NCBI GenBank assembly: GCA_037013685.1
Contig: CM072892.1
Span: 16,683,501 to 16,747,500 of the forward strand
Direction of reading: 5' to 3'
DNA from: Acridotheres tristis
Taxonomy: Eukaryota; Chordata; Aves; Passeriformes; Sturnidae
DNA: 64,000 nucleotides
Below are positions 36,589 through 49,536 of the stretch, piece after piece. A program made the position numbers and the translations under genes. The notes under the pieces were generated by a model that was not told where the DNA came from, did not search any database, and was given only the letters and a program-made list of their open reading frames with translations. How positions within the stretch are numbered: the first letter of the stretch is position 1; every line of letters begins with the position of its first letter.

Positions 36589-38413
36589 ACCTGTAGGTAC
36601 CCTGTTAGGACTTTCATCACGTGCAAGACCAATGAACTGGTAGCAAGTCCCTGTGGTACAGCTCAACTTTGAGAAAAAATACATTCTCCCCAGATGTTAC
36701 CCACTTGTGCTTGACTATGTCTGAGCTGTAAGGGGAAGGAACACATGCCAGCATTTCCTCTGCAATCAGAATGAAACAAAAAGCAGAACAAAAAACATGG
36801 ACAGGAAAAGAGAGTTTAGAGGAGGTCTGAATTTTGGTTTGGTTGCTAGGTTCTCTCGTTCTCTCTTAGTGCTCTGGATCGTTTCCAGGCTTTGGGGTTA
36901 TTGCAGCTGCTTTCTTCTCTCTGATGCTTTTCTGCACCATGGCTCTTTCCCAGGGGATGGCTGTTGCCTTCCGGAGATCCATCTGCACTAAGTCTTTGGA
37001 ATACAAGGTGACATTTCTCACAACTCCTGGTGTTAGTGAAGGTGGCACATAGCCCAGCACTCAGCACTCACTGTAGCCTGGCTGTGGAAGCCCAGGCTGG
37101 GAGCATACATCAGACAACATAGCCCTGACAGGACCGTGAGTGTCCCAGTAGGAGTTAAAGATACCCTGCATCTGACTTGGCTGTCACTCATTATCAACCC
37201 CTTTTAAAATCAGCATTGCTGAGATTTTTCTATTTCTCTGTGTCCCACTCCACAGCTCAAGCCTGCATGTGGATCATATCAAAAGTCTCCTCTGGTCTAT
37301 TCCCTGTCATGGGATTTCTCAGGCCAGAGGTGCTTTAGTCTACTCTCAAATATTTCCCATCCTAAAGCCTGAAAATAGTAATTTTGTTTTGGTTAAGACT
37401 GTTAATAAGACAATCTTGCTTTAATAAGATATTATTAAAGAATAAAAAGATGTCCAGAACATCATTAAGCAAATTGGAATAACACTCATGACAAATCTTT
37501 GCTAGTGTTTTATTAGGATTATTGAAGGACTAGATAACTGACCAACTAAGCAAAAGCATTTTTGTTGACAGGGCAAAAAATTCACAGGAGACACTGGGTT
37601 TTTTTTTCTTTCTCTTTGTAATTATGAGATGTCAATTATGAAATAAAGACATTAGGCTCTAAGAAATAAAGGAAAATATAATCAGTATACAGTTGTACTT
37701 CAAAGATAAGACAAGAGCAATGTGAAAAGACTGTGTTTCCAACAGTGCCAAACTGCATGTCTCTTCCCTTCACTGGCAACCTGCTGCCAGCACAAATTCC
37801 TCTCTAACACTGGTCCTGCCTCACACTGTGAAGTGTCAGCCCTCACCCTCACCCCTCCACCTCGACCTCCACAAACAACAGCTCCAAGTGGGCTCTCCAG
37901 GGTCACTGCACTTTTGCCTGCATCCACAATCAAACATCAAGTGGTCCTACAGGAGGCTCCAGCCTCCTCGTTAAATTTCTGTGCTAGAGAGAGCTGGACT
38001 GCAGTTCTGCGGTGTGGAAAACAACATGACAAGTGACAAACCACAGACAAACATTCTTCATAGCAAGAACTTTTTCCTGTTGTTGCCTTTGGCACACAAA
38101 TATTTCCTCTTACTTTCCACCCTCCCTTTCTGTTCCATGACTTGATCCCTCTATAATTTTAGTTTTTATGATTATTTTTGGTGCAGGCTGGCTTATATGC
38201 AAGTCATGACCTCCATCATATGAACAGACAAAAAAACCCCACAATGGATAAGAGGAATCTCTCAGCAGCTGGTGAGATCTGCCCAAAGAGGGAAGTGATG
38301 GGCTGCCATGTTCCTGCCCCACCCTGTTCCTTGAAGAAGGGAAGCAGCTGTAGGCTGACCAGAGATGGGAAGGTGGAGAGCCCCTGGCACAGGGTGAACA
38401 GCATTTAGGGACT
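36589..38413 (-). other. Intron 1 segment, nothing assigned
   Basis: Intronic sequence between the exon 2 acceptor and the solo LTR. It contains short T-rich runs (near 37600). No exon or named repeat was seen. Confidence 0.55.
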
Positions 38414-38419
38414 GGCAGG
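38414..38419. repeat. Target-site duplication, left copy (GGCAGG)
   Basis: This sits immediately before the LTR's TG. It is identical to the six bases directly after the LTR's CA at 39074-39079, which fixes both ends of the insertion. Confidence 0.85.
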
Positions 38420-38786
38420 TGTTGTATTCTGTTTTGTTATCGTAATGTTTAATGTTCATATTTTATTGTTGTCCCCCATATATTGTGAAATGGTTTGTTC
38501 CCTTCCCGCCGTTGCCCCTGTCAGTTATCCCCGAGCCCCTCCCGTATTCCAGAGCCTTCCCTGCTCGTCTCCCGAAACCCGGCCCCTTCCCTTGTCAATC
38601 CTCCCTGAAGCCATACCCACTTTCCAGAGAGTTCTCCCGGTTCCGCCCCACCATTGGTCGTTGTGCCCCGGTTGCCACCCACAAGTTACCCCATTGGTCT
38701 AATGTATCCCTTTCCCCGCCTGTTGCACCTCCCCTTGTACTCCGCAATTGGCCCGCGAATGTACCTCCCCTTTCGCTCCTCCCCTG

Positions 38787-38794
38787 TATTTAAT
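38787..38794 (+). promoter_or_regulatory. TATA-like box of the solo LTR
   Basis: GTATTTAA lies about 75 bp before the AATAAA signal, a normal U3-to-R arrangement. If still active it would drive antisense transcription within the KCNK13 intron. Confidence 0.45.
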
Positions 38795-38868
38795 CCCTTG
38801 CGCACTGTGTCAAACCGCCTTTTGCGGTTCCCTCTCTCCGACCCCGGGCCTCGTCCCTCCGCTCCTCC

Positions 38869-38874
38869 AATAAA
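38869..38874 (+). promoter_or_regulatory. LTR polyadenylation signal (AATAAA)
   Basis: This is a canonical hexamer in CTCCAATAAACC, inside the LTR and downstream of the TATA-like box. It supports plus-strand orientation. Confidence 0.6.
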
Positions 38875-39073
38875 CCTCTCCCTGGAACCGTGAAAGGTGT
38901 CTCCCTTACTCTTTGTCCTGCCTTCGACCGCCTGCGCTTGTCGTGGTTTCGACCACACACCTCGACCACGAACCCTCGAAGGGTATAGTGGCGAGGCCAC
39001 TCCTTGCACTGCTCTGCGGTGCTAGCCGGACACCTGAGGAGTGTCAGATCACCTCAGGGGCAGGGCAGCGTCA

Positions 39074-39079
39074 GGCAGG
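39074..39079. repeat. Target-site duplication, right copy (GGCAGG)
   Basis: This follows the terminal CA of the LTR and matches 38414-38419 exactly. Confidence 0.85.
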
Positions 39080-41537
39080 CATCTCCTAAAGCATAAAGCA
39101 AATGCCCTGGAAAGAGAAATGCAGTTAAGGCTCACACTCCCAGAGCAGCTCCATGCCTTTGGGCTGCTTGTCACAGGTCCCTCTCGGGATCCTGACACTG
39201 ACATCATGGCCAGAGTCTGAACTCCTCAGGTTGTTTCTCTGGCCAATTGGATTTTGTTGCTGGGTTTGTTCTGTGATCCACTAGCAAAGGCTTTACAAAG
39301 ACACTCAATAGGCATTCCAGGGAATCATGGTGAACTATGAATAAATGACTTAGTGAGCAATTAGACCACCAAGGTGACCCATAGAGCACAACAGTGAAAG
39401 AGCAAGAAATTACATTGCAGACTGGGAAGCAAATAGTGACTGACACTTGGAGACTATTTGAAAATACAAAATTGCTTCTTGTGATGAAGAAAAAAAAGAC
39501 ACAACTGCAGGAAAAAATGCTGATAATTTTATGGTATGAGAATGCTGATTAAGTTTACTAAATTTTATTTTACAAATTGGGTGACATTCCTTGAAAGCAC
39601 TGTTTCAAGTAGCAATTGAGATTATAGTTAATCCAGTGGAAATCAGATCCTTCTGGGTTGGGAAAACAGAATGTTTTTAAGGTACCAAGAAGGGTTTCAA
39701 TCAATTTGTTAGACATGTCTGCAGATATGACATTGGATTATCACCATTGATAGAAATGCATGACAAATCCCAACTTTACCAGTCCAGCAATGAAGGCAGC
39801 ATTCTTAGTAAAAATTTCAGGATTCTATTTTGAAATCAGTATAATACTGATTTGCCTGTATCCCATGATCTATTGACTTCTATAAAGTAGTGTGATCTTT
39901 CTTAATATTCAGCTGAACTGAGTAAGTACATTCCTTATACTTCAGTTTTCCTCCAAATATTGTGGGGGTTTTTTTCCACCTATTGCTTAGGCAAGAATTC
40001 TGGGGTTTTTGGTGAATATTCATATTCATTCTAAATTTCTTGGTAGCAGATCTACTTTCTTAGGAGTTGGAGGAAATTTAAACTCCAAGTAGAGCCTGCA
40101 AAATTCTTCTCAACACTGCACACCTCCCGTGGGAAACAAATGTTTAGATTTTGTTTTGGCAGCAAAATTTTATTATGAAGTCTGGTACTGCAAAGCACTC
40201 TAAAATTCACCTGTGTGTTCAGGTTATATTGTGTGGTATCCAAAACTGTACACTTATATTATAAAGTCAACTAAAAAGGAAATCACATTGACAATATAAT
40301 ACAATCACACTTCATTATTTCTTGGAGTACTAGGTACAAATGGAGAAAAGCAAGCAGCTGTAATTCTTATCAATAACCAGTTTGATAAGAAGGACTGAGG
40401 AAGTTCTAAAGCAGAATCCTCTGACAGCCAACAGTGAATAACATCAAGCAAATATCAATCTCAATCTAACAGTAAAAAGATTATATTGAAATCTAACAAG
40501 AGGAAACGGGCATCAACTTCCTATTCCAGGCCAATATTAGGTAATTTCATCTTTTCTGTTGCAAACTGCTCCAGTGCTACCAACTGCTGTAAGTGTTTCT
40601 TGTGAGTCATTACCCACACTCATCTCCCTCTGGTGACACATGGTTTGGCGTTTTGTGTTTTAATCCTAGATGTCTTGACATTCACAGGTTACATTAATTA
40701 AAACTTCGGTTTCGTTTTCCTGGTGCCCCTGGTACCATGAGAAAGTATGAGAAACAATTCATCAGTCCTAATCCCTCACGACTGAAGCCTAGGGCGCCCC
40801 ATATAGCGTGTGTGTAGGGAGACTGGGACAGACATACAGATTTCACAGTTAATTTTAGATCATGCAATTGGGTCTTTATTTTGTTCCAAAAAAACCTCTC
40901 TTTTCTGAGAGGTTTCATTTCCGTTCTGAATGTGTGCAGTTCACTGCTCCTGCCCTTCCCACAAAGAGGAAGTAGGTAGAAAGAGGGGGCAACACTATCG
41001 CAACGAGTCATTGTGATGTTAGAAAAACAAATATCAACACAAAATAGCATTCCAGTTTAGCCTACAATGAGAGCTCTTTGTGATCTCGTGTCTGTATTCC
41101 TAATGCATTTTATATTTATTTCTTTATCTCTGTCAGTTCGGTTTAGACACTCACTGGAGAAATTAAGAATTTCCAGTGAACTAGATAATGGATAACAATT
41201 TAGATTCATGATAGGTGTGAACCAAATTAAATAGGACAAAGACTTTCAACTACAGTGAAAAGAAATCAAGAAAGTAGTAATTAGTAAAGAGAAATACAGG
41301 AAGTCTTAGATACCTGCAAAGATGCTGACCCTCCTTTTTTCAGACACATTCTGTACTGAACAATCCACGTAAGAATGTTTTATGCTTCTAAAAGAGACAG
41401 AAGAAACAACTCTAACAGAAGCTGTACTTCAAAGACTCCTTTGAGAAAATGTCCTGTACTTTGCAGCGTTCCAACAGAGTGCAGACACCAATATTTAGGC
41501 TTATGAAGGGGGAAAAGGCTATTTATCTTGTTGTTTG
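39080..41537 (-). other. Intron 1 segment, nothing assigned
   Basis: AT-rich intronic sequence after the LTR. No recognisable exon or repeat family was seen before the T15 run and CR1 piece. Confidence 0.55.
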
Positions 41538-41552
41538 TTTTTTTTTTTTTTT
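41538..41552. repeat. Poly-T run (T15)
   Basis: A homopolymer of 15 T lies about 85 bases before the CR1 fragment at 41637. It is slippage-prone. Confidence 0.9.
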
Positions 41553-41636
41553 ACATTTTGAAAGCAAACATTTATTCTGTGGTGGGGGGCGCTGATGGGT
41601 GGGCACTTGGAGAAAAAAATCTGAGTTTGTCAAACA

Positions 41637-41785
41637 ATCATAGAATTACAGAATAGTCTGGGTTGGCAGGGGCCTTTTAAGATCATCTCATCCAATCCCC
41701 CTGTCAGGGGCAGGGTCACCTGTTAGACCAGGTTGCTCAACTTGAATAATTCTGGGATTCTTCAAAGACTATACCACCTACCAAA
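41637..41785 (-). mobile_element. CR1 LINE 3' end fragment
   Basis: The plus strand reads AATCATAGAATTACAGAAT, then GTCTGGGTTGGCAGGGGCC, and further on ACCAGGTTGCTCAA. This is the reverse complement of the CR1 3' tail. It lies in KCNK13 intron 1 in the gene's sense orientation. The distal end is approximate. Confidence 0.88.
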
Positions 41786-42570
41786 AAAAAAAGCATTTTT
41801 GCCACCAGGTGCAAACATAAGACAAACATAAGATACCATAACAAAGGAAAAAAATCAAAGAGATGTGACAACAGTAGAAAGCACAGTGAATTTTGGCTCA
41901 GTGAAGAGAGTAAGTCATTGCTGAAACCTTAAGCTGGCTTCTATCTACACAACAGCAACGTGTGTACCTTTGTTTTTGAAATGTCTGGCTTTTCCAAAAT
42001 GTAAAAGGATGCTAAGTCCCTGGCTCATGAATGTCCTAAATCTAATGCATATGTCCCTTCCTATGAAGCCAGAGATGCTCTTTTAGTGACAGCTCTAGTG
42101 GCAAATTTCTGTAAGACAAGCATAAATTCAGTGATAAAGTCTACTCACATGATTTTAACAGGTCCAAACATTTATGTAAAACAGGACCCATTTGTAAATT
42201 ATGACAGGGAGGTTCAACACTCTGCTACTCCAAATCCTCCACAGTAACTTTGGCTTGCTGTCAAAGTGTTGTGCCATTGCAAATGTAAAAACACCCACAA
42301 CACAACACCTATTTCAGGGGCTGAATATCTTCTCACCTCTCTGGGTGATGATCAGTTCTGCACTCTGTGCATCAGGCACATGCAAAGTCTCAGCATTTGC
42401 CTTACCCACGCAAACAGTTAAACAAGGACAAGACAGGCGTGCAGAGGAGGGGAGAACTCAATGAGATTACAGCAAGATGTTAAGGAGGAGTTAAAAGCTA
42501 CAGAGCTAGGCATTTTCTGATATAACTGAACAAGCAATGTACTATGGGCATCCCCAAATCAGACAGTGAC

Positions 42571-42620
42571 TAAGGTTGGAAGGGACCTCTGGAGACTGGG
42601 CCTCCCTTGCATGGTAGGTG
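42571..42620 (-). mobile_element. Short CR1-like relic
   Basis: TAAGGTTGGAAGGGACCTCT, then GGAGACTGGGCCTCCC, matches the conserved GGTTGGAAGGGACCTCTGGA block of CR1 3' ends in reverse. It is only about 50 bases, so the assignment is moderate. Confidence 0.6.
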
Positions 42621-42865
42621 CCCAGTGGGATGGGAATTCATCTAGAAGATAACAAGGATCTCTGGCTTTCCAGCCTGATATTTATTTATAGATTGTGGAA
42701 ATAAAGATCAAACTTCAATGATGTCTGGAAACCGAAATGTTCATATATGCAAAGATGAAAGTGCAATGAATCCTTTCAGAAGTAAAATTGTGAAATTATT
42801 TCTGAAACATTTTTGATTAAAGGTTAAATGGTCCATAATAGCTTCTGACATCTTTATTTAAGGAT

Positions 42866-42915
42866 CTTTATTTAAATTATTTATTTATTTATTTATTTGA
42901 ATAAATCTTTATTTA
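42866..42915. repeat. (ATTT)n-rich tract
   Basis: A pure ATTT run spans about 42876-42898, flanked on both sides by related CTTTATTTA copies. Confidence 0.85.
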
Positions 42916-44880
42916 CTTTCTCTCTGCTTTAGGATTTTTCTCTGCAAGCGGGTTAACAGAATCAAGAGTTTTTTTGTTTTTGTGAGCAATTACTGCACTG
43001 CTGTTGGAAGTGGGAGCCGTTTTAGATGATCTCTCCTCTCTGCCAAGAGGTATCTGCAGCTATTACTTCCAACAAAATATTTGAGAGCCTCCAGGGAAAG
43101 CAAACTCTTCTCTGATGACAATCCCTGAATGGAAATGATAAGGCTGAAAAATATGAGTAAAATCTTTGTGGGTGAAATGCCTGGCTGAACTTTGAAGAGG
43201 TTACATGCACTCTGGGGTGCAATGTAGTGTGCTGCTCCTTTTCTTGAAGCCTGAAGGCCGTGTCCTGGTCTTCATGCTAAGGAACAGGGGCTTCAGAAGG
43301 ACCCATCTTTTCAAACATTAGTGTTTAAAGAAGGAAATACATTTGTAAATGCACAAAGAGAAATTTTTTACAAGAATCATCCTTTTATTATTTTGGAAGA
43401 TAGCTTTTCCCAAATTTTGGGAAGCTGTTAAACCTGGAAGCAGGGTGGTTCAGTGATTGACAACTTATGTACAACTCTCAGCTTTGTAAATACCCTTTTC
43501 ACAGATGTGGCTGTGCCTTACTTGGTACCATCAATGCTGATCAGTTAAATAACTAAATTTAATTAAAATTGTTTTTCACACTCTGCTTATGAAAGTAGTG
43601 AAGCCGAGAGTCTTTATGAAATATGTTTATCCAAAAACATAGTAGTATTGCCTGTTTAATTAATTGAATATTCTTCCAGAGGAAGAAAAAAAGCGCAATT
43701 TACTCCAAATACAATCTACTTGTAAATTTTAAAACTCTTGAAAAAATGACAAAGTAAAGTCCTGGTTCTTTCTAGAAGTTTTGAAGATGCCACCTGTATT
43801 AGTAATAGGTTTAAAGACTTCGAACCTCATAGTTCACAATACTTATTCCCCAGCTGAACAGCACATCTTGCTTTGGAAAAGAAGCACATAATTAAATAAT
43901 AGGATTTCTTAGGACTTTTAATGTCCAGTGGCTAACTGTGTAAAAAGAAATCTGAAAGTTTTGAGGCTATTTATCAAGTCCTTTCTGCACTAAAAGGACT
44001 CTGTGCCATCTCCTCTCTCTCTATAATGGCTTCCTGGAAGCTAAATCCAAAACAGTTTGCCATACATGAAAAGGCTTTGATACAGCATATAATGTACGTG
44101 CTGAAAAATAGGTACAAAACCCTGTGCCACAAAGGATTCTCCTCTAAAATAAAGCCTGCTAGTGAAGTGCTTGAAGAGACAGACTCTATCAGACTGGTGA
44201 AAGGAAGGTTTTTGAACTACACAGAAAAAAATCATCCAGCCAGGAGCTGAAGAAATTAATGCTTTCAAAGTCACAACAACTTTTCTAACAAGCAGATAAA
44301 TAAGTCACATTCTCCAAAGGAGTTTCAAATGAAGTGGAAAATATTATGCTTTTATGTGTGGAGTTTTCAAAAAATTCTCAACACATACAATGAAATATGG
44401 TGTAGACAGAGAAAAATTAACCCTGTTTCAGCAGCATAGGCAGACCACAGCTGCCAAACTCCCACAAGTGTAAAATAAAGGAAAAAACCCTAAAAACAAA
44501 ACCACACCAGACTGTTGTCAGGAGTATAATATGACTTAAGCATATATTCACATTAGAATGTTGAATGACCAAATCCAGTACAAAAGTATTTTGTGAAATA
44601 ACAAAAGGACCAAAAAATTGGCTAGGAATTATTCCAAAGTACTTGGCTTCACCAAGGCTATTAGAACTCCTGGGGTGCTGATACTTTAATGAAAACTATG
44701 GTTGACCTAGTGATGTCATATTTTGCTGTGTGTGTGTTGCTGTCTTCCAGGAACTTTGGGAACACACATGAAAGTCTATATCACACATACTGAATTTGAC
44801 AAAACCCACCACTTCCTTTCCTTTCTGGCCTCCTATAAAATGAAAATTGGCTAAAGTACTTTTTGCTCAGTGTATTTATA
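42916..44880 (-). other. Intron 1 segment, nothing assigned
   Basis: AT-rich intronic sequence with short frames only, between the ATTT tract and the TG/TA microsatellite. Confidence 0.55.
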
Positions 44881-44922
44881 AGTGTGTGTATATATATATG
44901 TATATATATTTATATATATTTA
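44881..44922. repeat. (TG)n(TA)n dinucleotide microsatellite
   Basis: A short GTGTGTG run passes into interrupted TA repeats and ends near TTTATATATATTTAAAG. It is intronic. Confidence 0.9.
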
Positions 44923-45255
44923 AAGATGTGATTTTAAAGTTAGACTTTGAATAAATTTTGCTTTTAAAGTGTCACAATGAATATTTTCTAAAAAATTGTT
45001 AAAGAAAAACTAGCAAAAAAATAAAACCAGCCACCAGGGTTTTGCAGTCCCAAGAGTGATGTTTTCCTGACAAACACGACAATAACATTCTTTACCAGAT
45101 GTATGTCTGCTTTTGCTAAAACATGTTTTTATATAATCTTGACATGTTTATGGCTTTATGATTTATCTTTTTCAAAATGCATTGCTAGTAGTTCTCCTAA
45201 TAGAAGAACTGGAATGACAAGCTTTAGGTAATTCAAATGACCACTTGAGAGGTGG

Positions 45256-46047
45256 GTCTGTGCAAAATTCGTGAAGTTCAACAAGGCCCAGTGCAAGGTC
45301 CTGCACACAGGTTGGGGGATCCCAAGCACAAATACAGCCTGGGCAGAGAATGGATGGAAAATAACCCTGGGGAGAAAGACCTGGTGGTGTTTGTGGATGA
45401 AAAGCTCAACATGACCCAGCGATGTGTGCTTGCAGTATGGAAAGGCAACCAGATCCCAGGCTGCATCAAAAAATGCATAACCAGCAGGCTGAGGAAGATG
45501 CTCTTGCCTCTGCTCTTGTGAGACATCACCTGGAGTGGTGTGCCCAGCTCTGTGGTCCCCACACAAGAAGAACATGGACGTGATGGAGTGAGCACAGAGG
45601 AGAGCCATTAAGTTCATCACAGGGCTGGAGCACTTCTTCTGTGAAGACAGGAGCAGAGAGCTGGGGTGGTCCAGCCTGGAGAAGAGAAGGTTCTGGGGAG
45701 ACCTTACAGCACCTCCCAGTACCTAAAGGAGGCTTATAAGAAAGCTGGAGAGGGACTTTTCAAAAGGGAATATAGGGATAGGACATGGAGGAAAGGCCTC
45801 AAACTGAAGGAGAGCAGGTTTTTATTAGATATTAGGAAGAAGTTCTTTACTATGAAGATGGTAAAACACTGGGCAGGTTGCCTAGAGAAGTTGTGGACTC
45901 CCCATTCCTGGAAGTATTTAGGGCCAGCCTGGATGGGGCTTTGAGCAACCTGGTCTAGTGAAAACTGTCCCTGCCCATTGCAGGAGGACTGGAACTTGGT
46001 GATCTTTAAGATAATTTCCAACCCAAATCGTTCAGTGATTCTATGAA
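45256..46047 (+). mobile_element. CR1 LINE, 3' end of ORF2 plus 3' UTR, decayed
   Basis: This is the largest LINE piece, about 790 bp. Translated CR1 ORF2 C-terminal motifs are recognisable but scattered over three frames. One frame gives KFNKAQCKVLH near 45274, another DPKHKYSLGREWMENNPGEK with DLVVFVDEKLNM, and a third SALVRHHLEWCAQLCGPH near 45510. At least two frameshifts and stops have therefore accumulated. The 3' UTR ends near CCCAAATCGTTCAGTGATTC. It is inert and antisense to KCNK13 in its intron. The long minus-strand frame at 45156-45620 is its antisense shadow. Confidence 0.93.
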
Positions 46048-49000
46048 ATGATAAATCCTTAAGAAATAAGGCATCCAATACTGTCCATGATTAAAAAGCA
46101 TTTAAAGTATCTAGTGCAAAATCAAACAGAAAATCCATCCTTGTTTGAACATTTAATGACTATTCTGGTAGAGCATGCATAGTTCAGGGAAAGACGAATG
46201 AAGATGTTTTGATGAGGAATAGCAAATTAAACCCCATCCATCTCTGTGAATGTGCACTGACAGATGAGGATATTAAGATGTCCTGCCACCCCAAAAATTT
46301 TTCTTTTTTGTAAGGTCTGTTATTGCCCATATGACACTGATGTGCATGTTATAGCCAATCCATGCTCTCTTCCTTCCATCCTCTAATCTGCAGTTTTCAA
46401 TATCAGGACCTTTTTAACATCCATTCACAAGACTCATAACCGACAACATAATGTTTACAGTTGAAGATGTCTTAGCAGACCTTCTACTGAAGACATAACT
46501 CACAAAAACCCTGACACCTGGATTCAAAAAGTACCTCAGCAGGTGGTCCAGCTGCTGGACCATCTGTGAGTCATAACCACATATCCCACACAGTATTTGG
46601 CAGTTCAGAAGGCCTGGCAATACCTTCATCTCCTTCCCAAATCCTGGTATGGGTGTAGCCTGTGGGTTATCGTGTGCTTCACTGAGCAGTGCAGCTTATT
46701 GAAAGCCATAATAATTTCCATTTCCATGTCTAGTAAACTTGTCTTGAAAAAGACCTGCTGTTGGACCAAATACCTTCTAACATCAACATCCAATGTTTGT
46801 GGATACTGAGGGTGTACAAGGGGCATACTGATGACTTTGACCAGGCTTGCATCCCCAAATGACATCGCCTCCTGCTGCTGTTGGAATGGCTAGGGGACTG
46901 AGGGCATTGATCTGGCTTTGCTGGGAATTTTTTTAGTTTTTATCGGAATCCTACTTTCCTGCTTGCTCTGTCAGGATTTGCATGTTATTCCAGCTCTGCT
47001 GGACATTCTGTCCTTCCTCCCTCCCATCTTCTACTTTCATTTTGGGTTAGACGTCATATGTCTATTGTGCTCCTCAGCAAAAATTCAAGCTCAGAAAATC
47101 CCTTTAACCTTGCTTCATTACTTAATAAAGCATGTATATTAGAAAATAGCTACTATGAAAGTTCTTAGAAACATCTCATTAATCAGCTTCCAGCATTTCA
47201 TAGAGATTAAACATGACATACTTACTGACACAATAAAAACCACAGACATGAGGGAGGCTGGGCTAACTGACATCATGCACATGGTTGAATTTTGGGTACC
47301 TCCTCCCAAGCAAATTTTAATGTGAGAACCAATCTGTTCTCATAACATTATTAAGGGATATTAGCAAACCAGATTTACTTTACTGCATGTCAATTTAAAT
47401 TTGAGAACAAGACTCTGTGGCTAAAAATATATAGTTTGAATGGCAAATTACTGTATTTTCTCCATATATTATTAGGGTACATATTTCTCTTCAACACAAA
47501 ATAATCATGTATTTCAGTTTTTATTCACAACTCACTTATGAAAACACACAGTGCTCTGTAGATTACCTCCTACATGTCTTGCCACAGCTGAGGCCTTGGA
47601 ACTTGTGGGGAAGAGGATGTGAAGTTCTTCCACTCTTGTCTTTCTACAAAACATTCACAATTTCAGTTTAAGACTTTGCCATTTTTACCTTGGAACCATT
47701 GCATCTGAGGAGATCTCTAATGATTCAGGCAAAGACACCATTTGCTTTGCAGCCTATTCAGCACATGGAATTATTTTTTTCCAGGCTTCTTGCTCACCTC
47801 AAGTTTACTGAAAACATCAATGCTTATGGTATATTACTTTTGGTACATTAGAAAATGCAACTTTAAAAACCCCCAAATTTTCGCCTTTTATATATCACCA
47901 TTAAAAGCACCTTTTTAAGGAGACTGTACAATTATGCTTCTTTTGGTACAATTTCATATTGCTTAATTTGTTCTACTCAGCTAGTAAATTCTGAGGTTTT
48001 ATTATGGTATCCTCCAATTAATTTTATTTTAAGTAGTCTGAAGTGACTAATTTTAAACTCAGCAGTGTGAGCGCAGGTAATTCAACATAGCTGCAACTTA
48101 CTGATGTGAGCAGGTGTGAGGAAATGACAGATTTATTCCAGTGCTGTACAAATAAGCACATGCTAACACAGTCTGCTCAAGGATCAGGTCTTCATCAACA
48201 CATTGATACCAACAGGTAGAGTATAGGTGTCTTGAAAAATGAAATGTGCTTTACTGCTTTGGTTTGTAAAATGTGAACACATAATTTTAAAATTTGTGCA
48301 TTCCCCATTTTACACAACCCTTTGCAGCAGTGCTCTCTTTAGTCTGAGCCAAAGCATACGGTGCTGCCTGTACTGATCCCTGAGAGCTGGGTCAGGCACA
48401 CAAACAATTTGACAGGCTGAACAAATTTAGAACCTTAAACCATGGGTTCACTGCTTTGAGTAGGAAGGTATCTTATGAGTAAGCTTTTCTACCCACTGCA
48501 TTGGCTAAGGAAAATCTAGGTTCCCACTGTTTCCATGAGCTTCTCTTCCAAGATTTACACACCTGGTGTGCATTTTCCAAGTCTCTCTAAAACCCATGCT
48601 CTACATGACCAGTAGGAATTCACATTCAGTTTGAGAAGCTATAATGTACTTCTAATTCACCATGTGTATTAGAGATCTGCCAAGTACACTTCTTTCTAAA
48701 TTTGCATCTAGTCATGAGAACAGCAATAGCTGTAAGAACAGTGATAATATAACTCCCTCCTGTTAAGATAAATTAAGGGAAATGCACACCAAATAAGAAA
48801 ATGAAGGCATTATTACCATTGATGGGGGACAGGCTCAAGGATTTTGAAGCCTCAATGCCCAGTTTTGAGCTGCACCACTATTCTGAGTAACAATATACCA
48901 ACTTCGGCTGTTCTTGATCAGACATCTTGCCACATCCAGCCTTGTTAACTGCTGTTGCAGTTCTGCTATTTGGTTAAATGGAATTTGTGTAATCTGATGG

Positions 49001-49536
49001 GTCAAAAGCTACAGATCTATGGTTTCACAAGAACAAGAATATGTTGGAGATGAAGGAAGAAAAGAGAATGCAGAAGGAGCTTGGAGTGAGGATAAATGAC
49101 CTGATGTAGGGTGCAGATCTGAGTCCAAACATCCCAACAGCAATGTTGAAAGAGACTGGGATTTGATTCTCTGGGAGCAGACTTGAGAGATACTGGCTCT
49201 GTAACAGCATTGGGCACCTTATAGCAAATCCTTTATACTTTCAGGTGATGGCAAATTTGAGTGCAGAACTCCAGTGGATCTCACTGTAAGTGAATCCCAC
49301 CTACCAAAGTCGGCTTGAGCCCTGTTCCTGCAGTTATGCCAGCACTGCCACACAAATACAGAAGCTGCCAGCTACACTGATAAAAACCCCTAGCTTTCTC
49401 AATTTACACTGAAGTTTGATAAAAATTTATCTCAGTGGCAACAGCAGCAGAAGCAGCTCTTGCCCACTTGACCCTGGCACTGACTTTCTTGTGCCAGTGC
49501 AGCTGTAGCCTCGCATTGATCCAAAGGAGAGGTTAA
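46048..49536 (-). other. Intron 1 segment, mostly unassigned
   Basis: Intronic. Two minus-strand open frames abut at 46414-46629 and 46626-46865 (71 and 79 residues, stop and start overlapping by 4 bases). Their composition is protein-like but neither matches a family I can name; chance or an old retrocopy are both possible. The rest is AT-rich and featureless. Confidence 0.4.

Larger units (their letters stand above)
38420..39073 (+). mobile_element. Solo LTR of an endogenous retrovirus, antisense in KCNK13 intron 1
   Basis: This 654-bp element begins TG and ends CA. It is flanked by a perfect 6-bp duplication, GGCAGG, at 38414-38419 and 39074-39079. It is CpG- and C-rich against an AT-rich intron. 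Inside are a TATA-like GTATTTAA (38787-38794) and AATAAA (38869-38874), in the order U3, R and U5 require, so it reads on the plus strand, opposite to KCNK13. There are no internal retroviral genes on either side, so this is a solo LTR left by recombination. A 6-bp duplication fits class II (ERVK/alpha-beta-like) avian elements; this is inference from length alone. Open frames inside it are by-products of its C-rich composition. Confidence 0.85.

Noticed and set aside
36555..36684. Extension of the KCNK13 open frame upstream to a Met, which would make a 340-residue protein
   Set aside because: The sequence before GFGMTT is not channel-like, and a good polypyrimidine tract and AG acceptor sit exactly at the known exon boundary. 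It is intron read-through.
38445..39009. Proline- and arginine-rich frames on both strands
   Set aside because: They lie wholly inside the C-rich solo LTR, where stop codons are rare.
41580..41605. G-rich GGTGGGGGGCGCTG resembling a CTCF or quadruplex motif
   Set aside because: The left part of the CTCF core is missing, and only three proper G-tracts of three or more are present.
45156..45620. 154-residue minus-strand open frame
   Set aside because: It is the antisense shadow of the decayed CR1 ORF2 end.
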